From Spirochaetaceae bacterium (GTDB taxonomy: Bacteria > Spirochaetota > Spirochaetia > Treponematales > Treponemataceae), in assembly GCA_017936345.1 (NCBI GenBank), contig JAGBFT010000072.1, forward strand, positions 1 to 58,291: a stretch of DNA of 58,291 nt. Direction: 5' to 3'. Each line of letters starts with the position of its first letter. Position 1 is the stretch's first letter. Made by a program: the position numbers and the translations under genes. Shown one piece after another: positions 1 to 8,553 of this stretch. A model generated the notes under the pieces. That model saw only the letters and a program-made list of their open reading frames with translations. It was not told where the DNA came from and ran no database searches.

Positions 1-72
1 ACAATCAGGCGGCTTGAAGATTCTGGTGAGATTGTTATTGCACGCTCTGGCGAAGACGAATTGGTGGTATAA
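1..72 (+). CDS. fliG: FliG flagellar motor switch protein, C-terminal end only
   Basis: The first 23 codons of the window form an open frame (TIRRLEDSGEIVIAR...) ending in TAA at 70-72. The RRLEDSGEIVI pattern is typical of the FliG C-terminus, where the torque-generating domain contacts MotA. The position directly upstream of fliH, in the order fliG-fliH-fliI-fliJ seen in spirochete flagellar operons, supports the call. FliG is part of the cytoplasmic C-ring rotor. Only the tail is visible, so the start and domain structure cannot be judged. The gap to the next ATG is 3 bases, so it is almost certainly in the same operon. Confidence 0.8.
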   Translation, partial: TIRRLEDSGEIVIARSGEDELVV

Positions 73-75
73 GGT

Positions 76-1011
76 ATGGCAAAGACTGTTTTTCGGCCCC
101 ATGAAATTAAAACTATTGATGAAAAGGTTATGTTCAAGTTGCCCCATAGCTTTGAGCCTGAGGTAGAAGAGGTTCCAGAAATAGAGGAACCTGTCTACGA
201 GGGACCTACAGCTGAGGATTTGCGTCGTGAGGCAGAGGAATTCAAGGTGCAGTGGGAGGCTGAGAAGCAGCAGATGCTGGCTCAAGCCCAGGCCTCTGCT
301 GATGAAATTGTTTCAAGGGCTGAAAAATCTGCTTTTGAAGAGGTTAAGCGACAGAGCGATCAGGCTCAGGTAATCAAAACCACAGCCGAGCAGGACGCTG
401 CAGAAGTAATTCGCAAGGCTCAAGAAACTGCTGCAGGGATTATTTCAGATGCAGAAGCTCAAAGACAGAAGATTCAGGATGACGCATACAAGGCTGGTTT
501 TGACGAGGGGCGGGAAAAGGGCTATTCTGAGGGTAACATGGAGGCCCAGCGTCTAATTGATCGTCTTCATGTGATTCTTGATAGAATCATGGACAAGAGA
601 CAAGAGATTCTTGAAGGAACAGAACAACAGATTGTTGAGCTGGTTCTTTTAATGACCCGCAAGGTTGTCAAGATAATTTCTGAGAATCAGCGTAATGTTG
701 TTATGTCAAATGTGCTTCAGGCACTTCGCAAGGTGCGTGGTCGTGGCGATGTAACGGTACGGGTCAATCTTGCTGACGTAAAATTAACTACAGAGCACAC
801 AAAGGAATTCATGGCTGCAGTGGAAAACATTCAAAACATTACCATTGCAGAGGATTCTTCCATCGATAGGGGTGGTTGTATTGTAGAAACCGATTTTGGA
901 GCTGTTGATGCTCGTATTTCAAGTCAGCTGGCTGAACTTGAACAAAAGATTTTGGAGATTTCTCCTATTAAATCTGTGGCAAAAACCTCTGGAATTGAGG
1001 CTAATTCCTGA
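76..1011 (+). CDS. fliH: FliH, flagellar export ATPase regulator
   Basis: 311 aa. FliH binds and restrains the FliI ATPase and links it to the C-ring and export gate at the cytoplasmic base of the flagellum. Visible architecture: an acidic N-terminal segment (residues about 25-50, many Glu/Pro), a long Ala/Glu/Gln-rich coiled coil (about 48-150), a Gly-containing segment (DEGREKGYSEGN) as expected of the FliH GxxxG region, then a globular C-terminal domain ending about 300. The start follows fliG by 3 bases with AAGG just upstream. It is followed by fliI after 15 bases. The family evolves fast, so position and architecture carry the call as much as sequence. Confidence 0.9.
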   Translation: MAKTVFRPHEIKTIDEKVMFKLPHSFEPEVEEVPEIEEPVYEGPTAEDLRREAEEFKVQWEAEKQQMLAQAQASADEIVSRAEKSAFEEVKRQSDQAQVIKTTAEQDAAEVIRKAQETAAGIISDAEAQRQKIQDDAYKAGFDEGREKGYSEGNMEAQRLIDRLHVILDRIMDKRQEILEGTEQQIVELVLLMTRKVVKIISENQRNVVMSNVLQALRKVRGRGDVTVRVNLADVKLTTEHTKEFMAAVENIQNITIAEDSSIDRGGCIVETDFGAVDARISSQLAELEQKILEISPIKSVAKTSGIEANS

Positions 1012-1026
1012 TAAAATGAGGCTGTA

Positions 1027-2421
1027 ATGGGCTCTTTTTTTGACAAATACATTAACAGCATCCGTGCGACAGAAACAGTTTTATACACTGGAAAGGTTGT
1101 TTCTGTACGGGGAATGCTTATTGAGAGTTCTGGCCCTCGGTCCGTAATTGGTGAGATGTGTACCATCAAGCTTATGCGTGGCGGAGGGTCTGTTCTTGCT
1201 GAGGTTGTAGGTCTAGATGATACTACAGTTCGCCTCATGGTCTACGGAGAGACAAAGGGAATTGAGGTTGGCTGTGAGGTGGTCGCTTCTGGTCATGTTT
1301 TACAGGTGGCAGTGGGACCAGAGCTTTTAGGACGTGTTATTGATGCTACTGGTAAACCCTACGATGGAAAGGGAGATATTGTTAGTGAAACCTATTATCC
1401 TGCCATAGCAAGTCCACCCTCTCCCTTGGACAGAAAGCCTATTTCAGAGCGAATTATTACCGGTGTTCGTGCTATAGACTCCCTTTTAGCGGTGGCCAAG
1501 GGACAACGTCTTGGCATTTTTGCTGGTTCTGGTGTAGGTAAATCTACACTTTTGAGTATGATTGCCCGCAATACCAATGCAGATGTTAACGTTATTGCCC
1601 TGGTAGGGGAACGTGGACGCGAGGTATTGGACTTTATTCATCGCGATTTGGGAGAAGAAGGACTTAAACGTTCAGTTCTTGTAGTTTCTACCTCTGACCA
1701 AAGTTCTATTTCCCGATTGCGTGCTGCCTATACTGCCACCGCTGTTGCTGAATATTTCCGTGACCAAGGGAATGACGTGATGCTGATGTTCGACTCAGTA
1801 ACTCGATTTGCCCATGCCCAACGTGAAATTGGTCTTGCGGCAGGAGAACCGCCAGCTCAGCGTGGCTATCCCCCCAGTGTATTTGATTTGTTGCCAAAAC
1901 TGCTTGAACGAAGTGGTACCAGCCAGAAGGGTTCCATCACTGGATTTTATACCGTACTTGTGGACGGTGATGATATGGATGAGCCTATTACCGACAAGGT
2001 TCGTGGTACCTTGGATGGTCACATCGTTTTAAATCGTAAGCTTGCCCAGAGAGCACATTTTCCTGCCATTGACATACTTGCTAGCATCAGCCGTCTTGCC
2101 AAGCGTGTTTCTGGCGCTAAGACCCAGGAAGCGGTTCTTGTAATGCGCCGAAAAATGGCTCTGTATGAAGAAAATGAGGATATGATTACGGCTGGAGCCT
2201 ACCAAAGGGGTTCTTCCGCAGCTATTGATGATGCCATTGATAGCCACAGTGCTATTGAGGGCTTTTTGATTCAAGATGAATTTGCACCTTCAAACCTAAA
2301 GGAAACTCTAACAAAGATGGCGGAAATAACTGGGGTTGATATTCCTCCTCATGAGTACGGAGAAAATGATGAGGAACCTCCCAAACCTACTGAGCCAATT
2401 CCATCTGTAGCTGATATGTAG
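1027..2421 (+). CDS. fliI: FliI, flagellum-specific export ATPase
   Basis: 464 aa, normal length for the F1-beta-like ATPase that energises and orders flagellar protein export. Walker A is GIFAGSGVGKSTLL (about residue 160), followed by GERGREV and a Walker B region around VMLMFDSVTRFAHAQREIG. The ATP-synthase alpha/beta signature region PPSVFDLLPKLLERSG is also present. The ATG has a GAGG Shine-Dalgarno 5 bases upstream. It lies between fliH and fliJ and shares their transcription unit. The C-terminal 20 residues (EEPPKPTEPIPS) are a Pro/Glu-rich tail not typical of the enzymatic core. Confidence 0.97.
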   Translation: MGSFFDKYINSIRATETVLYTGKVVSVRGMLIESSGPRSVIGEMCTIKLMRGGGSVLAEVVGLDDTTVRLMVYGETKGIEVGCEVVASGHVLQVAVGPELLGRVIDATGKPYDGKGDIVSETYYPAIASPPSPLDRKPISERIITGVRAIDSLLAVAKGQRLGIFAGSGVGKSTLLSMIARNTNADVNVIALVGERGREVLDFIHRDLGEEGLKRSVLVVSTSDQSSISRLRAAYTATAVAEYFRDQGNDVMLMFDSVTRFAHAQREIGLAAGEPPAQRGYPPSVFDLLPKLLERSGTSQKGSITGFYTVLVDGDDMDEPITDKVRGTLDGHIVLNRKLAQRAHFPAIDILASISRLAKRVSGAKTQEAVLVMRRKMALYEENEDMITAGAYQRGSSAAIDDAIDSHSAIEGFLIQDEFAPSNLKETLTKMAEITGVDIPPHEYGENDEEPPKPTEPIPSVADM

Positions 2422-2431
2422 GACACTACCT

Positions 2432-2869
2432 ATGAAGCGATTTGCCTTTTCCATGCAAAAGATTTTGGATATTCGTGAATTCACTGAACGACAGGCTCAA
2501 ATCGAGCTGGGGCGGGCGGTGGCAGAGGTAAACCGAGTCAATGGAGAACTGGAGGCTGTTGCTCAAGAAAAGCATAGGATGGTCAAGCTTGATATGAAGA
2601 ATACATCCATAAATGAGTTTCTTGTTTATGAAAATTATTTGAAAAGATTGGATATTACCAAGGAAAGGCTCTTGGAAGAATTGGCCGCCGCCCAGCTGGT
2701 GGTGGACGAGAAACGGGCTGTTTTTACAGAGGCTATGAAGCAGCGAAAGATTCTCTCTAATTTGCGGGAAAAGCAATACCTTCAGTATAAAAAAGATGCT
2801 CTTAAAATAGAGGAAAACGCTGTAGACGATATGGTAACTTCTCGCCATGGCTTAAAAGAGAACTTCTAG
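2432..2869 (+). CDS. fliJ: FliJ, flagellar export chaperone/stalk protein
   Basis: 145 aa, almost entirely predicted helix and coiled coil, beginning MKRFAFSMQKILDIREFTERQAQIELGRA, the usual FliJ N-terminal pattern (F-x-L-Q-x-I-L-D-I-R). In known systems FliJ sits in the FliI hexamer like the gamma subunit of F1 and escorts export chaperones. It starts 10 bases after fliI and is the last flagellar gene here. A strong hairpin follows at 2878-2907, and the next gene is on the opposite strand, so the operon ends here. Confidence 0.9.
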   Translation: MKRFAFSMQKILDIREFTERQAQIELGRAVAEVNRVNGELEAVAQEKHRMVKLDMKNTSINEFLVYENYLKRLDITKERLLEELAAAQLVVDEKRAVFTEAMKQRKILSNLREKQYLQYKKDALKIEENAVDDMVTSRHGLKENF

Positions 2870-2877
2870 TCAAAAAA

Positions 2878-2907
2878 TGCACCATTGAAAATTGCTTCAA
2901 TGGTGCA
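2878..2907. terminator. Bidirectional-type hairpin between fliJ and the nucleoside kinase
   Basis: A perfect 12-bp inverted repeat (TGCACCATTGAA / TTCAATGGTGCA) with a 6-base loop. Reading on the minus strand it is followed by six T (complement of AAAAAA at 2872-2877), a good rho-independent terminator for the kinase gene ending at 2945. On the plus strand the T-run is weak (TTC), so for fliJ it may act less efficiently. Confidence 0.8.
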
Positions 2908-2944
2908 TTCAAAAGAATACACTACAGGTTTTGCCCGTTCTATG

Positions 2945-4597
2945 TCAGTACTTGAACTCACTTCCCCCAATAAATTCACGAATGAGAGATTTTCCTGGAA
3001 CATTGTTCGCAGAAATGGGAGAGAAGTTATTTAGGAAACGCAGCAGACGGGATGCCTCTGCATATTCCTTTTGAAGCGGGCTTACACAGCGCAGCAGGGG
3101 TTCTGCAAAAACCTTCAGCACCGGCAGCTCATAGTCTAGGGCGGTGTTCAGCATTGCGTCCGCATTGTCTTGGAAGGGGAAGATATGAAGCCGTTCCCCC
3201 CGTTGCACACTGTCCCACATGGCAATAGTGTCTGCGGCAGACTTGCCTCTAAACTGGGAGTCACGGACAATGCGTCGTATAAGTCTGTTGTCGCTAGTTG
3301 GAATCCGGTTGTGGTCGTCTAGATTCAGCTGGGTTAGAGCCGATAGATAAATCTTGAATTTATAGTCCGATGGAACCAAGGGTGTAAGTTTATCATTCAG
3401 TCCGTGAATACCTTCCAAGATAAGTATATCCTGTGGGTCAAGCCTCATGGTCTTGCCTGTATAAATTCGTTTTCCGTCGACAAAGTCATAGGTAGGAAGT
3501 TTAATTTCCTTGCCGTCAAATAAGTCCACCAAGTCCTTGTTTAGCTGGGTCACATCAAGAGCTTCCAGACATTCATAGTCGTACTTTCCATCAGCATCCC
3601 TTGGTGTCAACTCCCTGTTGACATAATAAGTATCCAACTCAATCACCTTTGGTTTATAACCAAGAGCCTTCAGCTGGAGTGAAAGTTTCTTTGATGTAGT
3701 AGTTTTACCTGAGCTTGAGGGACCTGCAATCAAAACGGTGCGAACGTTTCCCCGTTGGTGAATTTGATCGGCAATATCCGCAATACATTTTTGCTGGAAG
3801 GTTTCAACCGTATCTATAAAGTCCGCCACAGACCGACGATGAATCAAGTCGTTTACATCGGCGGCAGAGGTAACCCCCTGTTGTTTTCCCCATTTTTTAT
3901 ACCGTGCATATACATTGAACAGTTGGGGACTATCCTCAAAGGCTGGCAGCTCATTGCAGTTTGCTGTTGCGGGGAACCTTAGCAAAAATCCCTCTCCATA
4001 GGGCATCAAATCAAAGACAGGAGTTTTACCAGTGGATGAAACGAGAGGGCCAAAATACAAATCGCTGTAATCATCGATTCTGTTGATGGTAATTTTAGGT
4101 GGACAAATAAAGTTCAACTGCTTGCGTGTCTCCACCTGGGCAATTCCGTCGAATAATTTTAATGCATCTTGGTAGGCTATTGAATCAGTTTCAATGGGAA
4201 TATCCTGATTTATGAGTTCCCTCATCTTTTTGTGGAGCATTTCAATGCTTTGCTTGTAAAGTGGCTTTCCTGTTTCCAAGGTATAGTAATAACCATATCC
4301 AAGACTATGACCAACTAACAGCCGAACGTCAGGAAAGAGCTTGTGAGCCGCCGCTGCAAGAATTAAACAGAGAGAACGGCGGTAAATCGCTGAGGCAACT
4401 CGTGTGCCTGGCAACACGGGCTCCAGGTGGGCATTAACATCCAGGTGAGTTGAAAGAGAACAGACCTCGTTGTTAACAACTACAGCCAAAAGCTGCTCTG
4501 GGTTGCTGCATATTCTATGAGCTACATCACTTGCTCTAATTCCAGCTTTTTCTGTAATGGATGTTCCATCGGAAAAGGTTAGGGTAATGGTTTTCAT
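2945..4597 (-). CDS. TGS-domain uridine kinase-like nucleoside kinase
   Basis: About 550 aa. Three parts are visible. First, an N-terminal TGS domain (MKTITLTFSDGTSI...). Second, a segment like the second additional domain of threonyl-tRNA synthetase (LLVGHSLGYGYYY, residues about 95-110). Third, a C-terminal P-loop kinase of the uridine kinase/phosphoribulokinase family: Walker A IAGPSSSGKTTTSKKLS at about 290-310, LDTYYVNRELTPRD, and LILEGIHGLND. Kinases of this family phosphorylate nucleosides such as uridine; the substrate here is inferred. The ATG at 4597 begins the TGS fold but has GGAGG almost touching it. An in-frame TTG at 4624 is an alternative start giving 9 more residues. It is monocistronic and ends at the hairpin at 2878-2907. 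Confidence 0.85.
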   Translation of the reverse strand: MKTITLTFSDGTSITEKAGIRASDVAHRICSNPEQLLAVVVNNEVCSLSTHLDVNAHLEPVLPGTRVASAIYRRSLCLILAAAAHKLFPDVRLLVGHSLGYGYYYTLETGKPLYKQSIEMLHKKMRELINQDIPIETDSIAYQDALKLFDGIAQVETRKQLNFICPPKITINRIDDYSDLYFGPLVSSTGKTPVFDLMPYGEGFLLRFPATANCNELPAFEDSPQLFNVYARYKKWGKQQGVTSAADVNDLIHRRSVADFIDTVETFQQKCIADIADQIHQRGNVRTVLIAGPSSSGKTTTSKKLSLQLKALGYKPKVIELDTYYVNRELTPRDADGKYDYECLEALDVTQLNKDLVDLFDGKEIKLPTYDFVDGKRIYTGKTMRLDPQDILILEGIHGLNDKLTPLVPSDYKFKIYLSALTQLNLDDHNRIPTSDNRLIRRIVRDSQFRGKSAADTIAMWDSVQRGERLHIFPFQDNADAMLNTALDYELPVLKVFAEPLLRCVSPLQKEYAEASRLLRFLNNFSPISANNVPGKSLIREFIGGSEFKY

Positions 4598-4693
4598 ACC
4601 TCCAGTATACACCTGAAAATTCAAAACCGCAAGGAATTGTTGAAGTCAAGATTCTGTTGGTAACACTGACCCTGGTTTGCCAAAGAAATTTTC

Positions 4694-4722
4694 TTTACAA
4701 TTAGTTTTAATTTTATTATACT
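4694..4722 (+). promoter_or_regulatory. Sigma-70-type promoter, likely leaderless transcript
   Basis: TTTACA at 4694-4699, a 17-base spacer, and TATACT at 4717-4722. Only 7 bases (TCCCTAT) separate the -10 box from the ATG at 4730. Transcription would therefore begin at or within a base of the start codon. No Shine-Dalgarno is present. Confidence 0.7.
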
Positions 4723-4729
4723 TCCCTAT

Positions 4730-6070
4730 ATGAGAATAGCTATGTTTTCAGACTGCTACTATCCTCGTGTAAATGGAGTGGTGGTGTCGGTTTTTTCCTT
4801 TGTGCAGGAGTTGGTAAACCGAGGACATATTGTAAAAGTTATCTCTGTGGAATATCCAGATGACTACGAATTCAGCAGGAAGGATAATCCCAATGCCGGA
4901 TTGATAGACAGCCCGAATTTTTCTTTGGAACGACTTTCTTCAAAGGAGATTATTTTTTCTAAGGAAGACCGCCTGGTTCGTTTGAAGCAATGGCATATAC
5001 TGAAGCAAATTTTGGATGATTTTAAGCCTGACATTCTTCACATCAATAGTGAGTGGCTTGTGGGATATTTTGGGGCGATGTATGCCCGTCATCGTAAGGT
5101 TCCCTGCATTTTTACCTTTCACACCTTGTGGGAAGATTATATTCAAAACTATGCTCCTATTCTTAGGGAAAAGATTTCAAAAAAAATTGGTCGTGACATC
5201 GTAAAATTCTATCTAAAAAGTGCGAACCACATTCTAGCTCCTACTCCACAAACAGCAAAAACCGTGAGAAAGTATGGAATAGATACTCCTGTTGAACTTT
5301 TGCCTACAGGAATCCCTGAATCCATGTTTACCTTGGACAAGGTCCATTTTGAAAAGGTAAAAGAAGATTTATATACCCGCTTTCCTGAGCTCAAAGAGAG
5401 AAAAATCCTTCTTTTTGCAGGGCGTGTTGCCATAGAAAAAAATATTCCCTTCCTTCTTCCTGTTATAAAACGAGTTAATCAGTTGTTGGAAGAAGATGCT
5501 TCCTGCAGCTCCTCCCAAAAGGCTCAGAAAACAGCCTTGTTGGTGGCTGGTGATGGTCACTTTATGAAGGATTTGAAGGTACGGGTAAAAAAAGAAGGTC
5601 TGGACGATGATGTATTCTATCTTGGATATGTAGGACGAGAGGACTTGGCCTGTCTGTATCACATAGCAGATGTTTTTACCTTCCCAAGCAAGACGGAAAC
5701 CCAGGGTTTGGTGACGGTGGAGGCTATGGCTGCAGGTCTTCCTGTGGTTGCCATTGGAGAAATGGGTACTATTGATGTCATGCAGGGGGACAACGGTGGC
5801 TTTATGGTGGTTGAGGACGTAGAAATATTTTCTCAAAAAATTTACCAACTTCTAACCGATCCGGTCTTGTACAAGGAAAAGAGTGAGAGTGGTCTTAAAT
5901 GGAGCCGGTGTTGGGGAATGGCTGCCCTGACGGATAGATTGGAAGTCGCCTACAAGGTCTGTATTGCTGATCATAAGGCCGGCAAAAAAACAGGTGGTAG
6001 CGAGTTGGACAAGGCTCTTGCTGCCACCACTGTTCTTACCATAATTGGTCTTGGCTATCTTTTTGGATAG
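4730..6070 (+). CDS. GT4-family glycosyltransferase
   Basis: 446 aa. The N-terminus MRIAMFSDCYYPRVNGVVVSV is the usual opening of GT-B fold retaining glycosyltransferases that act on diacylglycerol or phosphatidylinositol-type acceptors. The C-terminal nucleotide-sugar domain carries LFAGRVAIEKN and the EX7E motif in ETQGLVTVE, followed by AMAAGLPVVA. By analogy it transfers a hexose from a nucleotide sugar to a membrane lipid at the inner face of the cytoplasmic membrane; donor and acceptor are not readable from sequence. The last 15 residues are hydrophobic (TVLTIIGLGYLFG) and may anchor it. It appears to have its own promoter with no 5' leader. Flanking genes face away or converge, so it is monocistronic. 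Confidence 0.88.
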   Translation: MRIAMFSDCYYPRVNGVVVSVFSFVQELVNRGHIVKVISVEYPDDYEFSRKDNPNAGLIDSPNFSLERLSSKEIIFSKEDRLVRLKQWHILKQILDDFKPDILHINSEWLVGYFGAMYARHRKVPCIFTFHTLWEDYIQNYAPILREKISKKIGRDIVKFYLKSANHILAPTPQTAKTVRKYGIDTPVELLPTGIPESMFTLDKVHFEKVKEDLYTRFPELKERKILLFAGRVAIEKNIPFLLPVIKRVNQLLEEDASCSSSQKAQKTALLVAGDGHFMKDLKVRVKKEGLDDDVFYLGYVGREDLACLYHIADVFTFPSKTETQGLVTVEAMAAGLPVVAIGEMGTIDVMQGDNGGFMVVEDVEIFSQKIYQLLTDPVLYKEKSESGLKWSRCWGMAALTDRLEVAYKVCIADHKAGKKTGGSELDKALAATTVLTIIGLGYLFG

Positions 6071-6082
6071 ATTGCCCTGGAC

Positions 6083-7294
6083 TCATTCCTCAGTCTTTTT
6101 CTCAGAAAAATTTTCAGCAATGTAGTCTTTGACAGCAAATCTTTTGTGTTCTCTCTTGTCAAAGGCAGCTTGAATTAATTCTTCTGCATCCAACTCCTTG
6201 TACAACCTTTGTGCTTCTTCTACAGAGGCCCTTAGCACAGGATGTTTTGGTGAGAAGAGTACACAGCAGTCTTCGTAGGGCAGGATTGATGTTTCATAGG
6301 TGCCAATAGCCTTTGCAGTTTGGATGATTTCTTCCTTGTCCAAGCCTACAAGGGGGCGCAGCAAGGGATAGGTGCTGGCAGATTCTGTTACCGCCATGTT
6401 CTGTACTGTTTGGCTTGCCACCTGACCAAGACTTTCTCCACTAATGAGACAATGAGCCTTGATTCTATCTGCCAAAAGGGTTGCGGCCCGCATCATGCAC
6501 ATTCGCAAAAGCAGGGTGCTAAAGGCTTCTGGGGCTCGCTGCCGGATACGCATTTGCACTTCTGTAAAGGGAATGATGTTGATATGGGTGTCTACACCGA
6601 AACGGGCAATGATTTTTGCCAAATCTTCCACCTTTTGCTGGGCCTCTGCAGAAGTGTAGGGGTAGGCATGAAAATAAACACAGTCCACATTCATCCCTCG
6701 CCTCATCATTCTATAACCTGCAACTGGAGAATCCAGTCCACCAGATAGGAGCAATAAGCCGTGTCCACCAGTTCCCACCGGCAATCCCCGGCACCCCTTA
6801 TGCCTGTCACAGTAAACAAAAACCTTGTCCCGTACCTCCACTCGAATAATTACATCAGGGTGGTGGAGATTTACCTCCAATACCCGCTGGTCAACTACAT
6901 CTGTGGCAGCTTCGCAAGAAATTTCATAGGAATTCATGGGGAAATTCTTATCTGCACGACGACTCTCTATTTTGAAGGTCCTGGCTCCAGCTTCTCTAGC
7001 TGCACTTGCTTCTTCAAACACAGCCCGTCTAATGGACAGTATATCCTTTTCACAAACAGTTGTGCGCGCCCAGCCTGTAATTCCAATGAGGTGCTGAAGG
7101 GTAAACTCAATGGCAGGACAAGATTCTTCTGGACCCTCGATATAAAGGCGGCCAGCTCTCAGCCGTACTGTTGCTGTCACTGATTCAAGGTAGAGTCTCG
7201 CATTGGACGCAAGACGATTTTCAAATTCCTTAAGATTGGAACCCTTTAGAGTAAGTTCTCCCAATTTCGCAAGATAGGTGATGTTTTCTGCCAT
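6083..7294 (-). CDS. thiI: ThiI, tRNA 4-thiouridine synthase (no rhodanese domain)
   Basis: 403 aa. ThiI adenylates U8 of tRNA and inserts sulfur to make s4U; some versions also serve thiazole synthesis. Visible: an N-terminal ferredoxin-like/THUMP region (residues about 1-165), the PP-loop LLLLSGGLDSPVAGY (about 180-195), and a C-terminal pyrophosphatase fold containing LPYEDCCVLFSPKHP. The length matches the short form that lacks the C-terminal rhodanese domain of E. coli ThiI, so sulfur must be delivered by another route. The ATG at 7294 has no Shine-Dalgarno but lies 6 bases after a TAGAAT box (see promoter 7301-7329). It converges with the glycosyltransferase, with a 12-base gap between stops. 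Confidence 0.95.
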   Translation of the reverse strand: MAENITYLAKLGELTLKGSNLKEFENRLASNARLYLESVTATVRLRAGRLYIEGPEESCPAIEFTLQHLIGITGWARTTVCEKDILSIRRAVFEEASAAREAGARTFKIESRRADKNFPMNSYEISCEAATDVVDQRVLEVNLHHPDVIIRVEVRDKVFVYCDRHKGCRGLPVGTGGHGLLLLSGGLDSPVAGYRMMRRGMNVDCVYFHAYPYTSAEAQQKVEDLAKIIARFGVDTHINIIPFTEVQMRIRQRAPEAFSTLLLRMCMMRAATLLADRIKAHCLISGESLGQVASQTVQNMAVTESASTYPLLRPLVGLDKEEIIQTAKAIGTYETSILPYEDCCVLFSPKHPVLRASVEEAQRLYKELDAEELIQAAFDKREHKRFAVKDYIAENFSEKKTEE

Positions 7295-7300
7295 GGGCTG

Positions 7301-7329
7301 ATTCTACTTGTTTTTTTTCTTTCTGTAAA
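7301..7329 (-). promoter_or_regulatory. thiI promoter, predicted leaderless
   Basis: Read on the minus strand: TTTACA (7329-7324), a 17-base spacer, TAGAAT (7306-7301), 6 bases, then ATG at 7294. Consensus-like hexamers, ideal spacing and the absence of a ribosome-binding site point to transcription starting at the initiator codon. Confidence 0.65.
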
Positions 7330-7344
7330 TATAGTTGAAGAAAA

Positions 7345-8553
7345 GTGATGATGGGAGGGAAGGCAGCCGATACTGATTACATGAAGTTGTCTTTAGGCAA
7401 GGTTGTATTTTTATTATTTTTCTGTTTTGTCCATTTTCCTGCGTGGTGCCAAGTGACGGAAGGCTATAGTGAGCAGGGTTATTTTGAGGAGGAAATGGAT
7501 GGACTTGTTGATTTTCAGCAAGGTGGAGGAATTTCAACAACCCTTCCTTCCCTGTTGGTGGGATTATGGGAAAATAACCAGAGAATTATTTCCTTTGAAA
7601 ATATAGATTCTGCCAGTATTGTCCTAAAGTTGTTTTACGGTTGGTATTATGACCGTGCTGCTGAACCAGGAGCTACAAAAATTTCTACCATGAGTACTAC
7701 CCAAATTGATTATAATTATAGCGGCAACTCTCAACAGGATTTTTTTGAACGGAATAGTGTTACAGAGGAGGTTCTCCAGTACGAGGATATACCGGAGCGT
7801 CCTAGAAATGATGCCACATCCCCTGAAGCACAGCATCTTTTGGTGGAATTTGAAGCCCTGATTCCAGAAACAGAAACAAGCGGGGCTTGGAATGTTTGGA
7901 TTACCTATCCAGATGTTAAGGAACGGGCAGCAATTCCCATAGCTGTTTTTGATGGGAAACTATATATCGATTTCTTTTTGGCACAAGATTTTGGCACCTC
8001 ACGTTTTTATCAGAGTGCATCCAACACCAATGGAATGACCATTGCCCCCCCCTTATTGGCTAAGGAAATATATTCCTATCTAGTGACTGGTTCCCGTATG
8101 TATAAAATTCGCTACTGGCAGACGGATATGGAGTATGATGGAGAAACCCATGCCATTCTCGCCGGTGAGGACGGAAATCACGAGGTGCCAAAGCATCTTT
8201 TGGTCGGTGATACGGTATATACCTGTGTTGCTGGCCGGAGGGTAGAAATCCGCAACATAGAAGAGATTCCCTATGATATTTCAAGCTTTGCTGCAAGCCA
8301 GGACAACAGGATACTTGTAAAAAAAGATGCCTATCTGACAAGGATGGACATAGAATCGAGTGAATACTATCAGCTAATTGCAGAGGCTAATAGTCGTAAG
8401 GCTCCACCGCCCCCGCCTCCAATTCCACTGGGAGACTTGGATTTTAACTACGATAAAATTGAGGACTTACGAAAATATATGATACCCCAGCCCGAATTTC
8501 CTGATTTTGATGCTTGGGAATTTATCAAGACTGCTACTTACCAGACCTTTTAG
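7345..8553 (+). CDS. Exported protein of unknown function
   Basis: 402 aa from GTG 7345. An internal ATG at 7381 gives a cleaner signal peptide (MKLSLGKVVFLLFFCFVHFPAWC) and is the likelier functional start by protein logic, though neither has a strong Shine-Dalgarno. The mature part is acidic and rich in aromatic residues (YYDRAAEPGATK, YWQTDMEYDGETHA), with a PPPPPPIP run near residue 350 and no Cys-based catalytic motif that I recognise. It is probably periplasmic or outer-membrane associated. The gene converges on the WecA-VanZ gene and the two 3' ends overlap by 20 bases (8534-8553). No function is proposed. Confidence 0.75.
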   Translation: MMMGGKAADTDYMKLSLGKVVFLLFFCFVHFPAWCQVTEGYSEQGYFEEEMDGLVDFQQGGGISTTLPSLLVGLWENNQRIISFENIDSASIVLKLFYGWYYDRAAEPGATKISTMSTTQIDYNYSGNSQQDFFERNSVTEEVLQYEDIPERPRNDATSPEAQHLLVEFEALIPETETSGAWNVWITYPDVKERAAIPIAVFDGKLYIDFFLAQDFGTSRFYQSASNTNGMTIAPPLLAKEIYSYLVTGSRMYKIRYWQTDMEYDGETHAILAGEDGNHEVPKHLLVGDTVYTCVAGRRVEIRNIEEIPYDISSFAASQDNRILVKKDAYLTRMDIESSEYYQLIAEANSRKAPPPPPPIPLGDLDFNYDKIEDLRKYMIPQPEFPDFDAWEFIKTATYQTF

